This document shows, piece by piece, positions 58,601 through 64,000 of a stretch of 64,000 nt of DNA (the first letter of the stretch is position 1; each line of letters opens with the position of its first letter). The position numbers and the translations under genes are program-made. Under the pieces are notes generated by a model, which did not search any database, was not told the origin of the DNA, and was given only the letters and a program-made list of their open reading frames with translations. Source of the DNA: an uncultured Prevotella sp. (GTDB taxonomy: Bacteria > Bacteroidota > Bacteroidia > Bacteroidales > Bacteroidaceae); assembly GCA_947164965.1 (NCBI GenBank), contig CAMUYR010000008.1:1-64000 (forward strand), in the 5' to 3' direction.

Positions 58601-59630
58601 TTACTATCAGCTTGATAACCAAACAAAAGCTATTGTTAACTGGGGAACGGGCATTGGCCTCTACTACTCGCGTCGTTTGGCAGAACTGCACCATGGAAGC
58701 CTTACAGCCGGTAATCGCGAGGAAGGCACGGGTGCCGTCTTTACTTTGATGTATCCGATGGAAGAACAAGCTTATACTGTCGAGGAACGCAAACCCTTGG
58801 AGGGAGATGGCGTGGCCGATTTCCGCATCGTTGATATACCAACTCCAACTTCTTCGGCTCCTGTAGAAGATGATAACCGCCCCACAATCTTAGTTGTCGA
58901 TGACGATACTGAAATCATCAACTATATGCGACTGCTCTTCTCACAGGACTATCGCATTATTACTTGTCTCGATGCAGAGACGGCACTTGAAGAGATGAGG
59001 GCTGAGGAACCTAATATCGTTTTGAGCGATGTGGCCATGCCTGGGAAAGATGGCTATCAGTTATGTCAGGAAATCAAGCAAGATATCCAGTTGAGTCATA
59101 TTCCTGTCATCCTTGTCACAGCAAAGGTCACTGCAGAGAATCAGGTGGAAGGTCTCAATGTCGGTGCTGATGCCTATGTAACCAAACCATTCGATCCTTC
59201 TGTGCTCTCAGCTCTTATACAGTCGCAACTTAAGAATCGTAATCGCGTCCGTAAGCTTCTGACACAGGCCACGACGACCAAAGAGGAGGGCGTTGATAAT
59301 GTTCTTTCTGAGCAGGACAAACATTTCATGGAGGAACTTTATAAGTTGATGGAGGAGGAACTCTCTAATTCGGAGCTAGATGTGACACGTATTACGAAGA
59401 TGCTCTATATCTCGCGTACGAAGCTTTATTACAAGATAAAAGGTCTTACTGGTGAGACGCCTAGTAGTTTCTTCCGTACCTATAAGTTGAACCGTGCAGC
59501 AGAACTTCTGAAGAGTGGAAAATATACTATGGCTGAGATAGCCGATAAGACAGGTTTCAGTACACAGAGCCATTTCTCCGTGGTCTTCAAGAAACAATTC
59601 GGTGTGACCCCAAGCGAATATAAAGGATAG
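55617..59630 (+). CDS. Hybrid two-component system regulator (HTCS)
   Basis: A 1337-residue one-protein sensor and activator. The start has a lipoprotein-like signal (LVALFLAAC, Cys22), followed by Reg_prop beta-propeller repeats (about 45-690), a Y_Y_Y domain (about 700-770) and a membrane helix (about 775-796). HisKA follows (NIAHEFRTPLTMIAG, His834), then HATPase (about 940-1065), a receiver (ILVVDDDTEI, Asp1138 in LSDVAMPGKDG, then VTKPFDP) and an AraC-type DNA-binding domain (about 1235-1337, ITKMLYISRTKLYYKIKGLT and FSTQSHFSVVFKKQFG). HTCS proteins activate a nearby PUL on sensing an oligosaccharide. This one follows locus B and is the best candidate to bind the TTGAAC repeats. Confidence 0.95.
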   Translation: MITNKAKNLILWTLVALFLAACTNDNPTDGDRDKDEEYGMVVAQELSNSRVQDIAEDATGQLWIATFRGLNRYDGHEYHQYFCTEDSLGLPDNNVQSLLCDKRGRLWVATVNGVCRYTRKDCFTRIPMQTGNRNARKLLQDSKGRVFVYNGMEVLLYDELHNIFLPRIKRPMTNQAWGDFFIDSADDILLVGPDNLIIYGGDDFKLRIVQKHTEGTGFYYFEMLENGLLLSSGNGTLLIFDTKARKQVPLSPEMEYRLLAHGSVVQAACLLDNNTILLSTSKNGLFELNLLAHSLVGEGDADFTIPVPDAYVTQIFQDSRHNIWLGTYDKGLFADYYYKEKFGGSDSYINRVIDNSSVLAVAVDKQENLWVSTLLKGVFVYQTTTQKAEQIVIEGLPAGETKNAVNHIFCDRDGMLWLSTTNIVMKCRYDGQRLHILGQWPVPMAMDFEQTDDGTVWVSSSTTYIFGFHPDSSEPEAKQTFNVDYTFIPSLLKLNDGMMLISAFYQKIMSMNPQTGKLTQLEIPDMQKCIRRSVFIPTDMLQDKNGNVWIGTVSNGLLRYNPKMNTMTRIAGLSCSDVASIEEGHQGNLWISTMKGLNRLDIKTGRITSLYKADGLAGDEFTDRASCRLPNGSLVFGGTDGITMFNPADIDTLRKIPLRFCHLKIHNQLVRPSQNGSIDAMLDSCDVVRLRHDQNSFSISFTALDFGEYERVHYYYKLDGFDNEWIDAGSSHSASYANLPAGHYTFHVRTTDSASDMDNSDERTISIVVETSPAFSWWAWLIYVVLGSLLAWYLYRNAKHVVKARRAARQAQMEKEQEKRVNAMNMSFFANIAHEFRTPLTMIAGPVGQLAKNASLDGEERGLLSIAQRSIQRMFKLVNQLMDFNKLENDTLRLCVEEIDVVEAMNNICDTFEFNVKEKGLTLNRYGLEDELRAWTDGDKLEKIVSNLLSNALKFTPSGGHIDVTLDIVDDKVKVTIADTGKGIPEEQKENIFKRYYQLDNQTKAIVNWGTGIGLYYSRRLAELHHGSLTAGNREEGTGAVFTLMYPMEEQAYTVEERKPLEGDGVADFRIVDIPTPTSSAPVEDDNRPTILVVDDDTEIINYMRLLFSQDYRIITCLDAETALEEMRAEEPNIVLSDVAMPGKDGYQLCQEIKQDIQLSHIPVILVTAKVTAENQVEGLNVGADAYVTKPFDPSVLSALIQSQLKNRNRVRKLLTQATTTKEEGVDNVLSEQDKHFMEELYKLMEEELSNSELDVTRITKMLYISRTKLYYKIKGLTGETPSSFFRTYKLNRAAELLKSGKYTMAEIADKTGFSTQSHFSVVFKKQFGVTPSEYKG

Positions 59631-59705
59631 ACACTTGTGCAAACGATTTTGCAGCGATAGAATAATTATCTATTAAAAACGAGTCCATCGTAGCATAATA
59701 ATCAC

Positions 59706-59713
59706 TATCTTTG
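59706..59713 (+). promoter_or_regulatory. -7 promoter box TATCTTTG of the amylase gene
   Basis: TATCTTTG plus CA lies 29 bases before the ATG at 59742. The in-frame codon at 59718 is only five bases after the box and less likely as the start. Confidence 0.65.
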
Positions 59714-59741
59714 CAAAGTGAGAATAAACTTAAAAACAGAT

Positions 59742-61667
59742 ATGCAAAGATTTTTTTTAGTAATGGCCATCCTGATGGCAAACATTTTGACTATGAGTGC
59801 AGCGAAGAAGAGTGCGACAGTAATTGACCGAATCGAGCCTACCGACTGGTTCGTGGGTATGAAGAATCCCTCGGTGCAGTTGATGGTGTATGGCAAAGGT
59901 ATCCGTGATGCTGAGGCCGTGACAACGGATTACCATGGTGTTACTATTGATAGTTTGGTTCGTCTTGACTCACCAAATTATCTGTTGGTATATCTGAACG
60001 TAAAGGATGCTCAGCCAGGCACGATGACACTCAAGTTTGAAGTGAAAAATGAAAAGGGAAAAGTGAAAAGCTTTGCTGTTCCCTATGTGCTGAAACAGCG
60101 TGAGATGGAGGGTAAGAAGCGCAAAGGCTTTGATATCAGTGATGTACTTTACATGCTCATGCCAGACCGTTTTGCACAGGGCGCAGGACACAACCCGCAG
60201 GTGAAGGGTATGCGTGCCTATAAGGAAGACCGTACACAGCCCTCGTTACGTCATGGTGGTGACCTGAACGGTATTCGCGAACACTTGGACTACTTTAAAG
60301 AGTTGGGTGTGACGGCTTTGTGGTTGACACCTGTCCTGGAGAACGACTCACCTGACGATGAGCGTGGATTCTCGACCTATCACGGCTATGCCACTACCAA
60401 CTACTATCGTGTGGATCCCCGCTTTGGTACGAATGAAGATTATCGCCGTCTGTGCGATGAGGCTCACGCAAAAGGTTTGAAGGTTGTGATGGATATGATA
60501 TTCAATCATAGCGGCTTTGAGCATCCCTGGACGCTCGACATACCTACGAAGGATTGGTTGAACCTGCCCCAGTGGCTGAAGGAGTCGAAGGGTACTTCGA
60601 AGGCCGATGGAACCAGTTTTCTGCAAACTTCGTACAAGCTGACTCCAGTCATGGATCCCTATGCTTCGAAGGTGGACATGAAGGAGACTACTGAGGGTTG
60701 GTTTGTGCCCACAATGCCTGACCTGAACCAGCACAATCCTCATTTGATGCGCTATCTCATCCAGAATTCAAAATGGTGGATCGAGACGGTGGGTATTGAC
60801 GGGATCCGCATGGACACTTATCCGTATGCCTATGCCGATGCAATGGCTCAATGGATGAAGGAAATCGACGAGGAGTATCCCAACTTCAATACCGTTGGCG
60901 AGACGTGGGTCACAGAGCCTGCCTATACGGCTTCATGGCAGAAGGACTCGAAACTGTCGAAAAATAACTCGTATCTGAAGACGGTGATGGATTTCTCGTT
61001 CTATGATAAGCTGAATCAGGCGAAGCATGAAGAGACTGACCCGTGGTTTGCTGGCTTGAATCGCCTTTATAATTCGTTCGTCTACGACTATCTGTATCCC
61101 AATCCGAAGAGTGTGATGGCCTTTATCGACAACCACGATACAGATCGTTTTCTTGGTAATGGTAAAGACTCGCTGGCCCTCAAGCAGGCCCTTGCTTTAT
61201 TGCTCACCGTTCAGCGCATTCCCCAACTCTATTATGGTACGGAGATTCTGATGAATGGCACCAAGGAGGTGACGGATGGTAATGTGCGCAAGGACTTCCC
61301 TGGTGGATTCCCAGGTGATGACCACAACGCCTTCACCCCAGAAGGACGTACCAAGGCTGAGCAGCAGATGTTCCAGTGGACCAGTCGACTGCTTCATTGG
61401 CGTCAGGGCAACAAGCTCATCACCAAGGGTTCTATGACACAGTTCATCCCCTGCAATGGTATTTATGTTATCGCTCGCCAATATAAGGGAAAGACGGCTC
61501 TGACCATCCTTAATGGTACAACAAAATCAGCAAAGATGGAGGTGAAACGCTATGCTGAGGTTATTGGCAGCACCAAGCGCGCCAAGGATATTCTGACAGG
61601 CCGTTACTACGACCTATCTTCAGATTTCGCGTTGAAGCCTCGCCAGTCGCTTGTCTTGGAATTCTAA
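59742..61667 (+). CDS. GH13 alpha-amylase / neopullulanase (SusA-like), secreted
   Basis: A 641-residue exported GH13 enzyme (signal peptide 1-20, LTMSAA). The N-terminal beta domain (about 25-110) is like the N-domain of cyclomaltodextrinases and neopullulanases. The barrel follows (LYMLMPDRFAQGA, AYKEDRTQPSLRHGGDLNGI), with the nucleophile Asp in GIRMDTYPYA (about 357), the acid Glu in TVGETWV (about 386) and the Asp in IDNHDTDRFLG (about 465). It resembles periplasmic SusA. Codons at 60041-60070 are a short repeat (VKNEKGKVK). It follows the HTCS but has its own promoter, so alpha-glucan breakdown may be independent of locus B. Confidence 0.93.
   Translation: MQRFFLVMAILMANILTMSAAKKSATVIDRIEPTDWFVGMKNPSVQLMVYGKGIRDAEAVTTDYHGVTIDSLVRLDSPNYLLVYLNVKDAQPGTMTLKFEVKNEKGKVKSFAVPYVLKQREMEGKKRKGFDISDVLYMLMPDRFAQGAGHNPQVKGMRAYKEDRTQPSLRHGGDLNGIREHLDYFKELGVTALWLTPVLENDSPDDERGFSTYHGYATTNYYRVDPRFGTNEDYRRLCDEAHAKGLKVVMDMIFNHSGFEHPWTLDIPTKDWLNLPQWLKESKGTSKADGTSFLQTSYKLTPVMDPYASKVDMKETTEGWFVPTMPDLNQHNPHLMRYLIQNSKWWIETVGIDGIRMDTYPYAYADAMAQWMKEIDEEYPNFNTVGETWVTEPAYTASWQKDSKLSKNNSYLKTVMDFSFYDKLNQAKHEETDPWFAGLNRLYNSFVYDYLYPNPKSVMAFIDNHDTDRFLGNGKDSLALKQALALLLTVQRIPQLYYGTEILMNGTKEVTDGNVRKDFPGGFPGDDHNAFTPEGRTKAEQQMFQWTSRLLHWRQGNKLITKGSMTQFIPCNGIYVIARQYKGKTALTILNGTTKSAKMEVKRYAEVIGSTKRAKDILTGRYYDLSSDFALKPRQSLVLEF
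60041..60070. repeat. 7-8 base period repeat inside the amylase gene
   Basis: AGTGAAAAATGAAAAGGGAA continuing AAGTGAAAAG: about four GTGAAAA-type units in frame. The same pattern occurs between genes at 50215-50240. Confidence 0.7.
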
Positions 61668-61687
61668 GTTTTTAGCTCGTACTCGTT

Positions 61688-62380
61688 TTGATAAGTAGAT
61701 TTGGTAAAAGCTCAAGGATACTGTTATTGCTGTTGCTGCTAGTCTTGCTAATCGCAATTGTGGCTGCTGTTTGGTTTATCAGACAGCAGTCGCAACAGGA
61801 GGAACAGCCCAAGGTGCCTGTTCAGCGCACCTATGAAAAGATTATGGGCTTTGAAGAGATAAACTATCCAACGCCAAACTATGATAAAAAACGAAAGAAT
61901 GAGGTGAAGGGCATTGTGCTCCATCACACAGGAGAACCGACAGTTGAAGAATCACTTGAAATATTATCCTCGCCAGAACGGCAGGTAAGTACCCATGTGG
62001 TGATAGATACTAACGGTACGCGTTATGTGATGGCCGCCCCTACCGTCGTTACTTATCATGCAGGACTATCGATACTGCATGGTATGGAACATTGCAACTA
62101 TTGTACGATAGGTGTTGAGTTTCAAGGCAATACGCTGGAAGCACCCTTGACAGGTAAGCAGATAGCTAGTGCCATAGAATATTTGTTGCCTATCATAGAG
62201 GAATATGACATCCCGTTGGACAATATCGTGACGCATGAAATGGTGAGAAACGCCTATAGGGAAAAGTACCCTGAAAAGTACAGCGATATCAAGGTAGATA
62301 TCACACCTGGCGAGTATGACCATTTTATGCAAATGCTTCACACCTATCTTATAATAAGAAAGCGTGTTAGCGAATTGTGA
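61688..62380 (+). CDS. N-acetylmuramoyl-L-alanine amidase (Amidase_2 type), membrane-anchored
   Basis: A 230-residue zinc amidase that cuts the peptide from N-acetylmuramic acid. A membrane anchor or signal (about 10-30, very Leu-rich) precedes the catalytic domain (about 75-225): GIVLHHTGEP with a zinc His, VSTHVVIDTNGTRYVMAAPT, TYHAGLSILHGMEHCNYCTI with a second, and NIVTHEMVRNAYREKYP with a third candidate ligand. No ATG is available near the start; the frame begins with TTG 61688, so the exact start is uncertain. It lies 20 bases after the amylase gene, which seems incidental. Confidence 0.8.
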   Translation: MISRFGKSSRILLLLLLLVLLIAIVAAVWFIRQQSQQEEQPKVPVQRTYEKIMGFEEINYPTPNYDKKRKNEVKGIVLHHTGEPTVEESLEILSSPERQVSTHVVIDTNGTRYVMAAPTVVTYHAGLSILHGMEHCNYCTIGVEFQGNTLEAPLTGKQIASAIEYLLPIIEEYDIPLDNIVTHEMVRNAYREKYPEKYSDIKVDITPGEYDHFMQMLHTYLIIRKRVSEL

Positions 62381-62439
62381 TTTTGGTTGAACTCTGTTAA
62401 CTTAACGGGACTTGAATAAGACTAAATAATGTAAAACGA

Positions 62440-62470
62440 TTTGTGGGGAAGTTGGAAGTTGGTTATCTTT
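62440..62470 (+). promoter_or_regulatory. Promoter of the CarboxypepD-type protein gene
   Basis: TTTG (62440-62443), a 19-base spacer and TATCTTTG (62463-62470) form a full -33/-7 pair. The ATG at 62478 is eight bases after the box, so the leader is very short. Confidence 0.75.
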
Positions 62471-62477
62471 GCAGGCG

Positions 62478-62984
62478 ATGAGAACGTTTCGGATAACCAT
62501 ACTTCTGATAACCCTTATGCATAGTCTGCTGCTCTCGGCTCAACGACAGCTTAGGGTGGTGGATGTGGAGACGCTAGTTCCTGTGGCTGACGCCAACGTG
62601 GTCAGCATGGGACGTACAGCTCAGACTGACTCGCTGGGATGTATTACAGTATCCGACAGTTGCAGGACGCTATTGTTCTCTCATGTCAATTACGAGAGCC
62701 GCATGCTCAATCTGGAAGAGGTGAAAGATACGGTATTCCTGATTTCTAAACTGTTGAACCTGAAGGAAGTGGTGGTGTTCGGACAGAAAAAACGCGAAGA
62801 CAAGCTTAAGGACCTGAAGAGTCAATTGCGCTTAAATCCGATAGATGCGCAACTGATAGCGGCAAGTAGCAATCAGGGTATGAACTTGTTTGGACTTATT
62901 GGTAAACTCATTCCTAAGAAGTGGCGCCAAAGCAAAAAAGCCGCCCGTCGCGAACGCCTCAAGCAAATCATCGAAGAATACTGA
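62478..62984 (+). CDS. Small secreted protein with a CarboxypepD-regulatory-like domain
   Basis: A 168-residue protein with signal peptide (1-21, LLLSAQ) and a beta domain (about 22-100: QLRVVDVETLVPVADANVVS, DSCRTLLFSHVNYESRML) like the carboxypeptidase-regulatory folds at the start of SusC proteins. A basic, Lys/Arg-rich tail follows (about 105-168; QKKREDKLKDLKSQLRLNPI). No barrel or enzyme domain follows, so it is not a receptor. It was probably meant for the outer membrane or periplasm. Function unknown. ATG 62478 is chosen because the frame's earlier TTG (62469) lies within the promoter box. The next gene is convergent. Confidence 0.78.
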   Translation: MRTFRITILLITLMHSLLLSAQRQLRVVDVETLVPVADANVVSMGRTAQTDSLGCITVSDSCRTLLFSHVNYESRMLNLEEVKDTVFLISKLLNLKEVVVFGQKKREDKLKDLKSQLRLNPIDAQLIAASSNQGMNLFGLIGKLIPKKWRQSKKAARRERLKQIIEEY

Positions 62985-63033
62985 CTTTATTGTTGAGGTT
63001 GTCTGTAAGTCGCATGTGAAGCGTCACGACGCT

Positions 63034-64000
63034 TTAATAAATCCGGATTTTCAGTTGATGGCGCTTCTGCTTGTCGATGGTGTACTTTTTCAGTACACCT
63101 GGACCACACGAGCTGTTGCCTAGTCCCATAACAGCACAATCTATACTGAGATATGTCTTTGCCTCGCTATTGCGGGTGTTGGGACCCTCGTCGACAAGTT
63201 CGTAATCATGCGTCTTACTGGCCAGATACTGAGCCGAATAGGGCAGGGCAGAGAAGGAGAAAGGCTCGTCAATGGCCTCAATGCGGAGACGCTTTCCCTT
63301 CTTGGTACTAAGTTCTACGTAGGTGCAATCCTCATGATTGCCGGAGTCCTGTGGACGAGGATAGTGAACGTACTGCTCAGAGACTGTCGACTTCCATAAG
63401 CCAGTGGGACACGACACCTTGCGATCAGGATAGTTGTCCCAAGGTCCACGACCATACCATGTGAGTTGTTCGTATTCGCGAGGCAGTTCGATAAGGATGC
63501 CCAAACGCGGAATGGGGGGTATTGAATCGGGAATGTCGAATGTAAACACCAATTCGTTACCATGCTGTTCTGTCCACACTGGCATATACAACGTATCGAG
63601 ACCACAGCGCTTCCAGTCTTTGGCGAGCCAATTACCGAAACTCTTGTCATTATCCGTAGGAGCACGGAAGCATTGTGTCTTGATGTTGGCTATTAGTTGT
63701 GTTATTTCGGATGTGGTCTTTTTTGCTTTTGAGGGTTTGGGCTTGGCTGCTGAGGTTTCAGGATACTTATTGGCTATCTCCTGTTCGCTCAGTCCACCAT
63801 AAACAGCCTTCACCTCGTAGTATTTGGGTGTCAGCGTGCGGTCGCTCATTACAATTCCATTCATGCAGAAAGCGTGTAAGTTGGGCTTGTCGCCAAAGTC
63901 GCCACCATAGAGTACCTTACCATCTCGAATGATACCTTGATCGACCCAGTCCCAGATAAAGCCTCCGAGCATACGTGGATTCGAGTTAATCTCGTCCCAA
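63034..64000 (-). CDS. GH2 beta-galactosidase-type enzyme, C-terminal part (cut by window end)
   Basis: The window's end removes the N-terminal domains and most of the catalytic barrel. What remains begins WDEINSNPRMLGGFIWDWVD, typical of the end of the barrel, followed by YGGDFGDKPNLHAFCMNGIV and RTLTPKYYEVKAVYGG. Then a Lys/Pro/Ser/Thr-rich linker (ETSAAKPKPSKAKKTTSEI) replaces about 100 residues expected here, and the final domain resumes at FRAPTDNDKSFGNWL with a second shortfall of about 40 residues. LTWYGRGPWDNYPDRK near the middle is a normal Bgal_small signature. The protein is a compact member of the family or a damaged gene; activity is uncertain. Confidence 0.85.
   Translation of the reverse strand, partial: WDEINSNPRMLGGFIWDWVDQGIIRDGKVLYGGDFGDKPNLHAFCMNGIVMSDRTLTPKYYEVKAVYGGLSEQEIANKYPETSAAKPKPSKAKKTTSEITQLIANIKTQCFRAPTDNDKSFGNWLAKDWKRCGLDTLYMPVWTEQHGNELVFTFDIPDSIPPIPRLGILIELPREYEQLTWYGRGPWDNYPDRKVSCPTGLWKSTVSEQYVHYPRPQDSGNHEDCTYVELSTKKGKRLRIEAIDEPFSFSALPYSAQYLASKTHDYELVDEGPNTRNSEAKTYLSIDCAVMGLGNSSCGPGVLKKYTIDKQKRHQLKIRIY

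Noticed and set aside
62380..62440. TTGAAC at 62386 as another copy of the PUL operator
   Set aside because: Only a single hexamer is present, without the AAATCNGA extension or the 20-base repeat; a random occurrence is likely.
63019..63034. AAGCGT/ACGCTT hairpin as a terminator
   Set aside because: The stem is only six bases with no T-run. It may still play a part between the convergent genes, but I cannot support it as a terminator.

Overview
This window is the left end of a draft contig from a Prevotella-like member of the Bacteroidales. The evidence is the Bacteroidota promoter signature (TAnnTTTG about 7 bases before the inferred transcription start, sometimes with TTTG 19-20 bases further upstream), almost no Shine-Dalgarno sites, SusC/SusD-type proteins, a hybrid two-component system (HTCS), BACON and T9SS-type domains, and the Bacteroidota operon of Nmad1, DoxX, tpiA, SPOR protein and folE. 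The first 48 bases are Illumina adapter sequence, so the contig really starts near base 49-55. The right end cuts a GH2 gene.

Layout. 1-8.6 kb: end of a histidine kinase, a tRNA nucleotidyltransferase on the minus strand, then a long plus-strand operon (small lipoprotein, Nmad1 protein, DoxX protein fused in frame to triose-phosphate isomerase, SPOR protein, folE, an unknown membrane protein and a DUF3857 protein). 8.6-20 kb: alaS, an aldA-epimerase pair, a nitroreductase, a free-standing NrdJ C-terminal-like protein with folB, an amidase with an MCE/MlaD protein, and dnaA. 20-23.6 kb: a thiamine salvage operon (TonB receptor, PnuT-type transporter, thiamine pyrophosphokinase) under a TPP riboswitch. 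23.6-31.5 kb: pyrE, SRPBCC protein, argH and a Rieske-like lipoprotein; tRNA-Leu(UAA); then a TPR lipoprotein, a thioredoxin-fold lipoprotein without active-site cysteines, and a pullulanase. 32-38 kb: a minus-strand GH3/CE1-type esterase pair (locus A), and a small secreted protein beside a LytS/LytTR pair. 38-45 kb: S41 peptidase lipoprotein, large BACON surface protein, small T9SS-tail protein, HTH_34 regulator and its membrane partner. 45.5-61.7 kb: a polysaccharide utilization locus (locus B): SusC, SusD, a surface lipoprotein with an esterase domain, a CE1-type esterase, GH3, HTCS and a GH13 amylase. 61.7-64 kb: an amidase, a small CarboxypepD-type protein and a partial compact GH2 enzyme.

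How it fits together. Loci A and B each hold a GH3 enzyme and a closely related CE1-type esterase. They lie 10 kb apart and point in opposite directions, yet both carry the same repeated TTGAAC upstream element (24 of 26 bases identical over the first unit) before a promoter with a clear -7 box and no evident -33 box. The simplest reading is one activator, most likely the HTCS encoded in locus B, switching on both loci. The substrate would be an esterified, beta-linked plant polysaccharide, but the sequence alone does not fix it.

Other points of note are the DoxX-TIM fusion, a likely LytTR operator, short repeats of 7-8 base period both between and inside genes, two GC-rich palindrome clusters in convergent gaps, and several transcripts predicted to start at or within a few bases of the start codon.
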